Below are positions 35,054-43,676 of a stretch of DNA of 64,000 nt, piece by piece. Within the stretch, counting starts at the first letter, position 1. Every line of letters starts with the position of its first letter. The DNA comes from Paeniglutamicibacter gangotriensis Lz1y (GTDB taxonomy: Bacteria; Actinomycetota; Actinomycetes; Actinomycetales; Micrococcaceae): NCBI RefSeq assembly GCF_000348945.1, contig NZ_AOCK01000002.1, positions 124,001 to 188,000 on the forward strand, read 5' to 3'. Under the pieces are notes generated by a model. The model had not been told where the DNA came from, did no database searches, and saw nothing but the letters and a program-made list of their open reading frames with translations. The position numbers were made by a program, and so were the translations under genes.

Positions 35054-36675
35054 GAACGTCCTGCCGGCTCGTTGCCGTTGGGACCCATGGACACGGCGTC
35101 CAAGTCGAACGGGCCGGGATCCTTGATACCGTTGACGGCCTTGGCGATGATCTCGGCACTGATCAAGCACATGGGAATGCCGATGCCAGGTCGCACGGAA
35201 CTGCCGGCGTAGTAAAGCCCGGTGACCTTGGCATTCTTGTTGGCGGGACGGAAAAAGGCGCTTTGGGCCAGCGTGTGGGCCAGGCCCAAGGCACCGCCCT
35301 GCCAGGCGTTGACGTTTTCCACGAAATCCCCGGGACCATAGCTCTGGCGCACCACGACGCGCTCGGCCAGGTCCGTGACCCCGCTCCAGCGGGCGATTTG
35401 TGCCAGGGCTGCATCGGCGACCGCCTCGACGGCCTTGCTTCCGGTGCCGTCCGCTCCTCCCTTGCCCCACTGCGGCAGCGCCGGGGAGGGGACAAGAACA
35501 AAGAGGTTCTCGTGCTCGGCCGGTGCGACGGAGGGGTCCGTGGCGCTGGGCATGCACACGTAGATGCTGGTTTCTTTGGCCAGTTCCTCGCCGCGGTGGA
35601 TGCGGGAGAAGTTATCATCCCAGTCACGGGTGAAGAACAGATTGTGGTGGCTAAGTTCTGGCAGCTTTCCGCGGATGCCCAGACACAGCAAAACGGCGCT
35701 GGGACCTGGATCCCGGCGTTTCCACGCCGCTTCGGAGGAGGCTCGCAGGGCAGGGGGAAGCAATGTGGTTTCCACATGATGCAGGTCCGCGGCTCCAACG
35801 ACGATTCCTGCCTGCCGCCGCTGGGTCTTGTGCTGCGCGTCCAGCCATCGGACCCCGCTGACGCGTGCCTCCTTGCCGGTGCCCAGTGTCTCGATGGCGT
35901 CCACCGTGGCACCGGTGATGATCTCCACGCCGGTTTCCCTACATAGCGCGACCATGGCATCGACCAGCGCCATGAATCCCCCCATCGGGTATTTGACGCC
36001 CTGGGTCAAATCCAGGTGGCTCATCAGGTGATAGAGCGCCGGGGTGCGCTTGGGGCTGGAGCCCAGGAAGACCGCGGGGTAGCCCAAGATCTGGCGTAAA
36101 CGGGGGTCGGTGAAACGCTTGGCCACGAATGAATCCAGGGAACCGGTGAGCAGCGGAGCCAATTGCGGCAGCAAACTCAAGGTTGTCGGATTCATGAACG
36201 GCTTCGGAGAGGCGAAGTCGTCGTAGAGGAAGTTTTCCAGGGACAGCTCGTAGCTGGTTTTCGCCTTGGCGAGGTAGGCCTCCAAGGCCTCTCCGGCGCC
36301 GGGCTGGATCGACTCGAAGGCAGCGGCCGCTCCGTCTCCGGTGGGCATGTCCAGTGGTTTTGGGTGGCCCTCGAACCAGGTGCGGTAGCCCACGGCCAGG
36401 TCGGCCAACTCCAGCTTCTGATCGGTGGATGTTCCCATGAGCTCGAACCAGTGCTCGATGACTTCTGGCATCAAGTACCAGGAGGGACCGGTGTCGAAGT
36501 TGAACCCGTCCCGATGCAGGCGTCCGGCCCTGCCCCCGAGTTCATCCTGCTTTTCGAGCAACGTCACGCGGTGTCCGGATCGGGCCAACAGGCCGGCGGT
36601 GGCCAGTCCGGAAAATCCGCCGCCAATGACCACGATGTCTGCAGGGGACTGGACGGGGTGTTCTTTCGGGCTCAT
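35050..36675 (-). CDS. crtI: Phytoene desaturase
   Basis: Makes lycopene from phytoene; FAD-dependent, membrane-associated. 541 residues: ADIVVIGGGFSGLATAGLLARSGHRVTLLEK is the dinucleotide-binding site (shown as several short motifs: VVIGGGFSG, LLEKQDELGG), FNFDTGPSWYLMP, and the C-terminal YYAGSSVRPGIGIPMCLISAE. ATG at 36675 has AAAGG upstream and overlaps the crtB stop by four bases. Confidence 0.93.
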   Translation of the reverse strand: MSPKEHPVQSPADIVVIGGGFSGLATAGLLARSGHRVTLLEKQDELGGRAGRLHRDGFNFDTGPSWYLMPEVIEHWFELMGTSTDQKLELADLAVGYRTWFEGHPKPLDMPTGDGAAAAFESIQPGAGEALEAYLAKAKTSYELSLENFLYDDFASPKPFMNPTTLSLLPQLAPLLTGSLDSFVAKRFTDPRLRQILGYPAVFLGSSPKRTPALYHLMSHLDLTQGVKYPMGGFMALVDAMVALCRETGVEIITGATVDAIETLGTGKEARVSGVRWLDAQHKTQRRQAGIVVGAADLHHVETTLLPPALRASSEAAWKRRDPGPSAVLLCLGIRGKLPELSHHNLFFTRDWDDNFSRIHRGEELAKETSIYVCMPSATDPSVAPAEHENLFVLVPSPALPQWGKGGADGTGSKAVEAVADAALAQIARWSGVTDLAERVVVRQSYGPGDFVENVNAWQGGALGLAHTLAQSAFFRPANKNAKVTGLYYAGSSVRPGIGIPMCLISAEIIAKAVNGIKDPGPFDLDAVSMGPNGNEPAGRS

Positions 36676-37550
36676 GCTGCGGCCTTTCGTCGGTATCCCC
36701 AACTGGAGCGCAAGGCGATCAAGGCCTTGCGTCTATTGGGTACGGATATCCGCCTGCGCAAAAGCTCGCTGGCGGGAGTGCTGTCCAGTTCATCGACCAG
36801 TGCCTCGAAGAGTCCGTGCGCGGTGCCTACCGCATGGGCGGCTCGAGGGGCCAGATGGCGTATGCCGATGGCCGCCATTTCCAGGTCGGCACGGATCTCG
36901 GTGACCAATTGGTCCTTGTGCTTGTCGCTGAAGGCTTTCGGGTCCAGCCCGGGAAAATAGCTGCGGCCCAGTTCGCTGGTGTCCTCGGCAAGGTCGCGCA
37001 GGAAGTTGACCTTCTGGAAAGCGGCGCCCAGGTGCCGGGCGGCGGAATCGAGGTCGCAGTCATGGCCCGAGGGTGCATGGGGCATCTTGCGAAAGACCTC
37101 CAGGCACATCAGGCCGACCACCTCGGCGGAACCGTAGATGTAGTCCTCAAGCGTTGCGGCGTCATGGGTGTCCACCGACAGGTCGCTGCGCATCGAAGCG
37201 AAGAACGGGCGCGTGAGAGTGGTGCCGATGCCTTGGCTGCGCGCTGTGCAGGCAAAGGCATGGACTATGAGGTTGGTGCTGTATCCGGTGCGCAGCGCGG
37301 CTTCGGTCTCTTCCTCCAGGCGTTGCAGGGCCTCGGCAACGGCCGCGGGTCCGAGTCCTGCCTCGCTTGCCACCCCGTCGACGACTTCGTCCGCCAATCT
37401 CACCAGCGCATAGATGTTGGAGATGTGCAGGCGCGTGGCACGATCCAGCATCCTGCAGGCCAGGGAAAAGGATGTTGAGTATTGGGTGATGACCACCCGT
37501 GAGCTGCGTGAGGCGGCAGCGGTGTAACGCTCAAGTGCAGTGGGTTCCAT
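36672..37550 (-). CDS. crtB: Phytoene synthase
   Basis: Joins two geranylgeranyl diphosphates into phytoene. 292 residues. The two Asp-rich motifs are RLADEVVDG (about 52-60) and NFLRDLAEDTSELGRSYFP (about 180), and YSTSFSLACRML lies near the N-terminus. Three bases separate it from crtE. Confidence 0.93.
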   Translation of the reverse strand: MEPTALERYTAAASRSSRVVITQYSTSFSLACRMLDRATRLHISNIYALVRLADEVVDGVASEAGLGPAAVAEALQRLEEETEAALRTGYSTNLIVHAFACTARSQGIGTTLTRPFFASMRSDLSVDTHDAATLEDYIYGSAEVVGLMCLEVFRKMPHAPSGHDCDLDSAARHLGAAFQKVNFLRDLAEDTSELGRSYFPGLDPKAFSDKHKDQLVTEIRADLEMAAIGIRHLAPRAAHAVGTAHGLFEALVDELDSTPASELLRRRISVPNRRKALIALRSSWGYRRKAAA

Positions 37551-37553
37551 GGG

Positions 37554-38645
37554 CTAGGCCCCTCTGCGCAAGATCAGCGAGGCGAAACCCTCGATCGATT
37601 CCGTTGCCCGCGGGGGCAGGCGCATGCCCAAGGCTGCCTGGGTGGCGGAATTGCACAATTCGTCGGCAAGTTGCCTGGCCAAGGATTCGGCCCCCGTGTG
37701 TTCCAGGCTCTGGCGCACCGTGTCGATATCGACGCGTTGTTCACGGAAGAGCTGAAGGTTTGCGGAGAAGGCCGGGGTCGTGGAAGCCAAGGCCGTGAGG
37801 ATGGTGCTCTTGCCCTCGCGCAGGTCCGATTCAATGGACTTGCCGGTGACCCCTGGATCCCCGAAGGTCCCCAACACGTCGTCTATCAGTTGGTAGGCGA
37901 CGCCGAGCTGGCTTCCTATGCCTCCGATCGCGGCGGCCTGTTCGAGGCTGGCGCCAGCGAGTAGCGCACCGGTTTCCAACGGCACTTGGAAGGAATATCC
38001 GGCGGTCTTGAGTTCTTCCATGCGCAGGACCTCTTGGACCTTCGCCGGGGAATCGTTCAGGGAGTAGAGAAGGTCCTCGAGTTCGCCGGCTCCGGCATGG
38101 TGGATACAGCGCTGGAAGGAGTCGATGATGGCCTCTGCGGAGGCGCACGACGAGGCAGCGGTGACGCTCAGCCTGATCGCGGTGCTCAGCAATAAATCCC
38201 CGGCGATCACGGCCGCAGAATGGCCTGCATGCTCGGCATCGCGCATGTTCCTGCCCATGGCCAGGGCTTCGTCCCGGTAGAGGGCGGATAGCGTGGGTTT
38301 CCCGCGCCGCACGAAGTCCCTGTCGATCATGTCGTCATGCATCAGCAGGGATCCGTGCAGCAGCTCGAATGCGCATCCCAGTAGCACGGCGTTGCGGGTG
38401 TCGGTGCCGCCGAAGGCCTCGAAGCCCAGCATCACCAGCTGCGGGCGGGTCAGTTTTCCGCCACCCAAGGCTGAACCGATGCGTTCCCACATGATTCCGG
38501 TCGCAGGGGAATACCCAGTTGCTGACTCCTGCTGCCGGGAGATGATTGCTTGGAGTTCGTTGCGCACCGCCACCGTGGTCTCTGGTGGCTGTGCCCCGGC
38601 AGGGACTCCGTGACCCTGCGTCGCGCTCCGGGTTGGCTGGCTCAT
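37554..38645 (-). CDS. crtE: Geranylgeranyl diphosphate synthase
   Basis: Makes the C20 precursor. 363 residues. First Asp-rich motif LMHDDMIDRD, second QLIDDVLGTFGD; the small side chains before the first motif fit a C20 product. GGKLTRPQLV holds substrate-binding basic residues. The last bases overlap the marR stop by four, so regulator and enzyme are translationally coupled. Confidence 0.92.
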   Translation of the reverse strand: MSQPTRSATQGHGVPAGAQPPETTVAVRNELQAIISRQQESATGYSPATGIMWERIGSALGGGKLTRPQLVMLGFEAFGGTDTRNAVLLGCAFELLHGSLLMHDDMIDRDFVRRGKPTLSALYRDEALAMGRNMRDAEHAGHSAAVIAGDLLLSTAIRLSVTAASSCASAEAIIDSFQRCIHHAGAGELEDLLYSLNDSPAKVQEVLRMEELKTAGYSFQVPLETGALLAGASLEQAAAIGGIGSQLGVAYQLIDDVLGTFGDPGVTGKSIESDLREGKSTILTALASTTPAFSANLQLFREQRVDIDTVRQSLEHTGAESLARQLADELCNSATQAALGMRLPPRATESIEGFASLILRRGA

Positions 38646-39139
38646 GATCGTGGGCTCCGGTTAGTGGTGTCTGGGGATTGCAGGAAATCGTCAATCAGGG
38701 AGTTCATTGCCTCAAGCGTGGCTTCAAGATAACGTACCACTGCGGCTTGTTCATGGCGTCCGAACCCGCCAATGACGCGTTCGGCGTCGTTGAAAAGGGG
38801 GCGAAGTGCCGCCAGGACTTGTTGCACGGCTGCCGGACTCGCGGAAATCAGCTGGCTTCGCCGGTCGCTGGGGTGGGGGTTTCGCTCCACATGCCCGCGC
38901 TCACTCATCCGGTCAATGACTGCCGTGGTAGCTGCCGTGGAAATCTGCAACCGGGCGGCCAGCCCACTGGGTGTCAAGTTGTGGGCGCGTATCAAATGCT
39001 GCAGAGCCTGCAGGTCGGTTTCATTGGTGTTGAGGTAGCGGCACAAGGCGCGCTCCAAGACACCATTTTGAACCAAGACCTCCGACAGCAGCTTTGAGGC
39101 GGGATGAACGGCTGAAACATCCTCCGGGGTAAGGCCCAT
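38642..39139 (-). CDS. MarR-family regulator of the carotenoid operon (CrtR-like)
   Basis: 165 residues with a winged helix-turn-helix: LIRAHNLTPSGLAARLQISTAATTAVIDRMSERGHVERNPHPSDRRSQ. It is the first gene of the operon and overlaps crtE, so it should regulate its own transcript, and probably the divergent tspO operon. In Corynebacterium glutamicum a MarR protein CrtR represses crt genes in response to GGPP; a like role is inferred here. Start supported by GGAGA. Confidence 0.8.
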   Translation of the reverse strand: MGLTPEDVSAVHPASKLLSEVLVQNGVLERALCRYLNTNETDLQALQHLIRAHNLTPSGLAARLQISTAATTAVIDRMSERGHVERNPHPSDRRSQLISASPAAVQQVLAALRPLFNDAERVIGGFGRHEQAAVVRYLEATLEAMNSLIDDFLQSPDTTNRSPRS

Positions 39140-39156
39140 TGCTTTATCTCCACAGG

Positions 39157-39192
39157 TTGATTACTAGCTTATCTAGCTACATCATTGATTAA
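39157..39192. promoter_or_regulatory. Candidate MarR operator in the carotenoid/tspO divergent promoter
   Basis: An inverted repeat TAGCT-TATCT-AGCTA at 39165-39179 sits between two direct copies of TTGATTA (39157-39163 and 39185-39191). The region is AT-rich and lies in the 126-base gap between the marR and tspO starts. Length and symmetry fit a MarR dimer site. Confidence 0.5.
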
Positions 39193-39265
39193 CAGGATAG
39201 TGTTTGTCGAGTGGAGGAGCAATTTCCGCCACTGAAATACTCCAGAATCCCAGGAGGAACCCCTG

Positions 39266-40087
39266 ATGGACACCAATGTCAACGTCGGCCCAACCGTACC
39301 GATCCTGACAACAGCAGCGGTGCTGGCGGCCATCGTCGGCGCTTTCTATGGCAGTGGAGCCGCAGGAGGAACGCCGGTCCAAGACGCGGCCCAAGGCCGG
39401 TTGGGCGCCGACAGCACGCTCTTGGCTCCCGGAAGCGGAGCTTTTTCGATCTGGAGCTTGGTCTACGCGGGATTGGCGGTCTACGCGATCTGGCAGCTGA
39501 CCCGCAAGGCCAGACAATCACCTACCCAGCGCCGTCTGCGCCCGCTGGCAGCGGTTTCGGCAATCCTCAATGCCCTGTGGCTTGGTGTGGTGCAACTGAA
39601 CTGGCTGGGCTTCAGCGTGGTCGTCATACTGGTGCTACTGCTGGTGCTGATCCGCATGTTCATGCTCATGGTCAAAAACCCCATGGAATCAGCAGCGGAA
39701 CGCTGGATCATGTGGGCGACTTTTGGCCCTTACCTGGGCTGGGTCAGCGTGGCGGCGGTGGCCAACATCGCCGCATGGCTGGCATCCCTGGGCCTGGGGC
39801 GTGATGCACCGTGGATCGAAACCGCTGCGATTGCCATGTGTGTGGTTGCGGCACTTATCGGCGCCGGCACTGTGGTGTATTCCCGTGGCCACGTCTCGGT
39901 CGCCCTGGCCATGATCTGGGGCATAGCCTGGATCGGCGTCGGACGCAGTGATGGCGGCTTGACCACTGCAACCGTCGCGCTCGGCGCTTTTGTCTCCGCC
40001 GGGATCCTGCTTGTCTTTGCCGCAGCGGCCGCCTGGCGTCTGCGATCCGCGGAACCAACCACTAAGAGAACGACGGTTCACCCATGA
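39266..40087 (+). CDS. Tryptophan-rich sensory protein (TspO/MBR-like)
   Basis: 273-residue membrane protein with about eight hydrophobic segments, longer than the usual 160-residue bacterial TspO. Landmarks FSIWSLVYAGLAVYAIWQL, LNALWLGVVQLNWLG and FGPYLGWVSVAAVANIAAW fit the TspO/MBR family found beside actinobacterial carotenoid genes. TspO proteins bind porphyrins and other tetrapyrroles and take part in light or oxidative stress responses; here that is inference. Ribosome site AGGAGG. The stop overlaps the next gene. Confidence 0.8.
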   Translation: MDTNVNVGPTVPILTTAAVLAAIVGAFYGSGAAGGTPVQDAAQGRLGADSTLLAPGSGAFSIWSLVYAGLAVYAIWQLTRKARQSPTQRRLRPLAAVSAILNALWLGVVQLNWLGFSVVVILVLLLVLIRMFMLMVKNPMESAAERWIMWATFGPYLGWVSVAAVANIAAWLASLGLGRDAPWIETAAIAMCVVAALIGAGTVVYSRGHVSVALAMIWGIAWIGVGRSDGGLTTATVALGAFVSAGILLVFAAAAAWRLRSAEPTTKRTTVHP

Positions 40088-41562
40088 GCGTCATAGCAGT
40101 CACCGGCGCCACCGGATACATCGGAGGCAGATTGGTCCCGATCTTGTTGGCCCAGGGGCACAAGATCCGGGTGATGACCCGGCGGGCCAGTGCCCTTCGC
40201 GATGTTCCGTGGCGGTCGGAAGTCGAGGTCGTCGAAGGTGACCTGACTGACCACCGAGCAGCACGTGAGTTATGCGAAGGCGTGGATGTCCTCTACTACC
40301 TTGTTCACTCCATGGGCGGACGATCGGATTTCGTCTCGGTGGAGGAGAAGTGCGCCAACACCATCGTTGAGGCGGCCAAGGGAGAGGAAGTCAAACGGTT
40401 GGTGTATCTTTCGGGTCTGCACCCGGAGGGGGAGCTGAGCCGACATCTGACCTCACGGGTCAGGGTGGGCAAGATCCTGGAGCGCAGCGGCATCCCGACC
40501 CTCACTCTGCAGGCGGGACTCATCATCGGTTCGGGGTCTGCAAGCTTTGAGATGGTCCGACATCTCACCGACGTCCTGCCGGTGATGCCGGCCCCGCGCT
40601 GGGTCCTGAACAAAGTCCAACCCATCGCCGTACGTGATGCCCTCCACTACCTGAGCCGCGCCGCGGATCTTCCGTCGGATGTCTGCGGCGCGTATGACAT
40701 TGGCGGCCCCGATGCCTACTCCTATGCGGACATCATGCGCATCTATGCCGACGCTGCGCAACTGCGCCGTCCGGCCATTTTGTCGTTGCCGGTGCTCACC
40801 CCGTGGCTGTCGGCCCAGTGGGTGAACCTGGTAACCCCGATTCCCCGTTCCTTGGCGATCCCGTTGGTGGAATCGTTGCAACATGACTGCGTGGTTCGCA
40901 ATTCGCATATCGACGAGATCATTGAGCCCCCTGAAGAAGGCCTCATCGACTACCGCCGTTCCGTGGAACTTGCCTTGGCCAAGATGGAGAACGACGAGGT
41001 ACTGACAACGTGGGCCACCGCCCAGGCACTGGCGTTGCCCGCTGAATCCCTGCCCTCGGACCCGGATTGGGCCGGACGACGGGTTTACACCGATGACCGG
41101 GCACGCGAAAGCACCGCATCGCCTGCCTCCTTGTTCACCGTGATCCAGGGGATCGGCGGCAAAACGGGCTATTACTCCTTGCCCGGCATCTGGGCGTTGC
41201 GTGGACTGATGGACAAGATGGTCGGCGGAGTGGGATTGCGCCGCGGTCGGCGCAGCCCCACCACCCTGGCTCTGGGTGACCCGTTGGACTGGTGGCGTGT
41301 GGAAGCTCTGGTGCCCGATGAACTGTTGCGGTTGCGTGCCGAAATGCGGGTGCCCGGGCGGGCCTGGCTCGAGCTCTCGGTTGAACCCAAAGACGGTGGG
41401 GGAAGTCACTACCGCCAGCGCGCCGTGTTCTTCCCTCGTGGTCTGGCCGGATGCCTCTACTGGTTCTCGATCCTGCCGTTCCACGGCATCATCTTCTCCT
41501 CCATGGCCAAGCGGATCACCAGCGCAGCCGAGAGCCTCGAGGAGGAAAAGTCAGAACGCTGA
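40084..41562 (+). CDS. NmrA-like NAD(P)-binding protein with DUF2867 domain
   Basis: 492 residues. An atypical short-chain dehydrogenase/NmrA domain (about 1-300) begins VIAVTGATGYIGGRLVPILLAQGHKIRVMTRR, with a GxxGxxG loop. Catalytic Tyr/Lys of classical SDRs is not evident. The C-terminal DUF2867 domain (about 340-480; PLDWWRVEALVPDELLRLRAEMRVPG) resembles polyketide-cyclase/SRPBCC folds. Function unknown; possibly a redox-sensing or flavin-type reductase. ATG overlaps the tspO stop. Confidence 0.8.
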   Translation: MSVIAVTGATGYIGGRLVPILLAQGHKIRVMTRRASALRDVPWRSEVEVVEGDLTDHRAARELCEGVDVLYYLVHSMGGRSDFVSVEEKCANTIVEAAKGEEVKRLVYLSGLHPEGELSRHLTSRVRVGKILERSGIPTLTLQAGLIIGSGSASFEMVRHLTDVLPVMPAPRWVLNKVQPIAVRDALHYLSRAADLPSDVCGAYDIGGPDAYSYADIMRIYADAAQLRRPAILSLPVLTPWLSAQWVNLVTPIPRSLAIPLVESLQHDCVVRNSHIDEIIEPPEEGLIDYRRSVELALAKMENDEVLTTWATAQALALPAESLPSDPDWAGRRVYTDDRARESTASPASLFTVIQGIGGKTGYYSLPGIWALRGLMDKMVGGVGLRRGRRSPTTLALGDPLDWWRVEALVPDELLRLRAEMRVPGRAWLELSVEPKDGGGSHYRQRAVFFPRGLAGCLYWFSILPFHGIIFSSMAKRITSAAESLEEEKSER

Positions 41563-41579
41563 AGCGCCGGGAGCCTGTC

Positions 41580-41672
41580 ATGGATCCACGCAGTGCTGCG
41601 CAGCAAATGGGAAGACCACAACGTGTCGCCGCCCCCGCCAACTACGCTACCCACGGGAAGCCTGCCGCCTAA
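41580..41672 (+). CDS. Possible 30-residue small protein
   Basis: A 30-codon frame (MDPRSAAQQMGRPQRVAAPA...) lies between the DUF2867 gene and the flavin oxidoreductase gene. Its ATG has CGGGAG at 6 bases, a better site than many real genes here. It is basic and has no hydrophobic segment. Length and composition prove nothing; conservation in relatives would decide. Confidence 0.3.
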   Translation: MDPRSAAQQMGRPQRVAAPANYATHGKPAA

Positions 41673-41690
41673 AGAGAATAAGGAAAGACC

Positions 41691-43328
41691 ATGGAAGTTC
41701 TAGTCATCGGTGCGGGGCTGGCGGGCTTGTACGCAGCCGGACTCGCCCTCCGGCAGGGGCACGAGGTCACGATATTGGAGTCCTCCGAACGGCTCGGCGG
41801 ACGCGTCCGCACCGAGGTGGTTGACGGATTTCTCTGTGATCGCGGTTTCCAGCTTGTGAATCCGGGCTACCCCGAGGTCAAGCGCGCACTGGAGCTTGTG
41901 GCATTGGATTTGCACGCATCGGGACGAGGCGTCGCTGTCCGTAATGACCGAGGCATTGTTGTGCTGGCCGACCCCTTGCGCCATCCTTCCCGGATCCCGG
42001 AATTGTTCGGTGGAACCCTTGCTTTGGCCGATCTTCGCGCCATGGTTCGGTGGATCCGTCTGGCGCGCGACGGATCACGCACCTTGCGCCAGAGCACTAA
42101 CGGCGCCGGGTTTTCGGACCCCGCAGGCAAGGTCGTTCAGCGTTTCTTCGCCGGGGTGGTGGGGGACACGGAGCTGGAAATCTCTGCCCCCTTCGCCCTA
42201 AAACTCGCCGGTTACTTCGCCAAGGCGATCCCTTCACTGCCGGCACAGGGAATGGGCGCGATAGCTCACCAGCTGGCCGAACCCGTGGAGCACCGCATCC
42301 GGTTCTCCACGGGCGTCGAGTCACTGAGCACTAAGGATGGTCGTGTCACGGTGCACTGCACCTCCGGGGAACGGCTGAGCGCCGATCGGGTGGTGGTAGC
42401 TGCCGGACCACGGGCCAGCGCGAGACTGACCGGACAGCCGGAACCTGCCATGAACTCGATCACGACGTGGTGGTTCGCAGCGACCAAGCGCCCAAGTGGA
42501 TCGGTCTTCTTGCACGTTGACGTGCGCGAAGGCGCCAGGCTCGTCCACGCCTCGGTCATCTCGAACATCTGTCCCTCATACGCTCCGGCAGGCCGCCATC
42601 TGGTGCAAGCCACAGCTGTGGGCGAACACGGTGTGGACGATGTCGACGCCTTGGCCCAAGCCGCCGACATCCTAGGAGTGGAAAACCCCGATTGGCAGTT
42701 GCTGGTGCGCCACGACATCCCCGATGCACTGCCGGCGATCAAACCAGGGCACTGCCCTTTGTCCAGCACATTGTCCGGTGTCATCATTGCCGGTGACACG
42801 GCGGAAGCATCCATCCAAGGTGCCTTGGCCAGCGGCGCTGCTGCGGCTGCGGCACTTGGTGCTGAGCGAAGCGCAGGAAGCAGGCCCGGATCTGTCAATG
42901 ACACCTTCACCGTAGAGCTGAGGATGCCAGGCAACGCACAGGACCTCTGGAAAAAACTGATCGATCTGGATGCCCACACCGCAGCAATCCCGTTCACCAC
43001 GGTGTCGCCCGCGGCAAGCCACATGCATGAAGGCCTGGAATTTGTTGGCCTGACACGTGTAGGAGCAATGAGAATGACGGACCGCATGATGGTGCGACAG
43101 GCAGATCCCCCGGGGCCAGGAACCCTCGGCAATCTGGCGGTGTCGAAGTTCGGACCAGTGGCGGGGGAAGTGCACGCCACTGTTGAGCAAGCAGGCACCT
43201 ACGTGGTGGTCACTTGGTCCCAGAGCCTGCGACCTGCGTGGCTTCCACGTCGGTTAAGGCCCCTTGGCGCCGTGATTGCCCAAGCGGGCTACCGCATCGC
43301 CCTGCGCAAATTGCTCGCGTCAAGATGA
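41691..43328 (+). CDS. FAD-dependent amine-oxidase-like protein fused to SRPBCC domain
   Basis: 545 residues. Residues 1-400 form a flavin amine-oxidase/phytoene-desaturase-like domain (EVLVIGAGLAGLYAAGLAL, LGGRVRTEVVDGFLCDRGFQLVNPGYPE, VIIAGDTAEASIQGALASG). Residues about 405-545 form an SRPBCC/polyketide-cyclase-type domain (FTVELRMPGNAQDLWKKLIDL). The first domain alone occurs widely as a carotenoid or sterol-type oxidoreductase. The fusion suggests a hydrophobic ligand passed between the domains, but no substrate is known to me. Ribosome site AAGGAAAG. Confidence 0.82.
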   Translation: MEVLVIGAGLAGLYAAGLALRQGHEVTILESSERLGGRVRTEVVDGFLCDRGFQLVNPGYPEVKRALELVALDLHASGRGVAVRNDRGIVVLADPLRHPSRIPELFGGTLALADLRAMVRWIRLARDGSRTLRQSTNGAGFSDPAGKVVQRFFAGVVGDTELEISAPFALKLAGYFAKAIPSLPAQGMGAIAHQLAEPVEHRIRFSTGVESLSTKDGRVTVHCTSGERLSADRVVVAAGPRASARLTGQPEPAMNSITTWWFAATKRPSGSVFLHVDVREGARLVHASVISNICPSYAPAGRHLVQATAVGEHGVDDVDALAQAADILGVENPDWQLLVRHDIPDALPAIKPGHCPLSSTLSGVIIAGDTAEASIQGALASGAAAAAALGAERSAGSRPGSVNDTFTVELRMPGNAQDLWKKLIDLDAHTAAIPFTTVSPAASHMHEGLEFVGLTRVGAMRMTDRMMVRQADPPGPGTLGNLAVSKFGPVAGEVHATVEQAGTYVVVTWSQSLRPAWLPRRLRPLGAVIAQAGYRIALRKLLASR

Positions 43329-43672
43329 TCTGAAAGGAAACCATCAATCCCTGGTGCTCAGCGCTGCGCAGCCCTACGGTGGTAGCCGTGTCGAAGGTCG
43401 TTTTCCGGTCACCGTAATTGCTCCGGCGCGTGAGTTCGCCCCGGGGTTGTGTTCCTGATCCACCCAAGCATCGAGACACCATGGAGCTTCTCTGCCCGGG
43501 AGCAGACTTGGGAAAGGGCGGACCTGTCTGACACCGGGGGGGGGCAAGGTGTTTACGAACTCCGCTGGTAGGTGGCGATTTGAAACCAGCGTTGTTCGTT
43601 TTCCGCTACGCTTCCCTCACGGCTCACGGCTCACGGCTCATGGCTCATGGCTCATGGCTCATGGCTCATGGC
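43329..43672. other. Non-coding region with low-complexity DNA
   Basis: 344 bases between convergent genes. It has a run of nine G (43536-43544) and the start of a heptanucleotide tandem repeat. I see no terminator hairpin or gene. Confidence 0.5.
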
Positions 43673-43676
43673 TCAT
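43621..43676. repeat. Heptanucleotide tandem repeat (8 units)
   Basis: Two units of GGCTCAC followed by six of GGCTCAT, perfectly in phase, with a partial unit before them. The marR stop codon (minus-strand TGA) lies in the last unit, so the repeat is the marR 3' end. Confidence 0.95.

Noticed and set aside
41451-41672. 73-codon frame across the 3' end of the DUF2867 gene
   Set aside because: Its first half overlaps the conserved end of the upstream gene; only the last 30 codons (41580-41672) have their own ribosome site.
43621-43676. CRISPR-like array
   Set aside because: Seven-base units without spacers; a simple tandem repeat.
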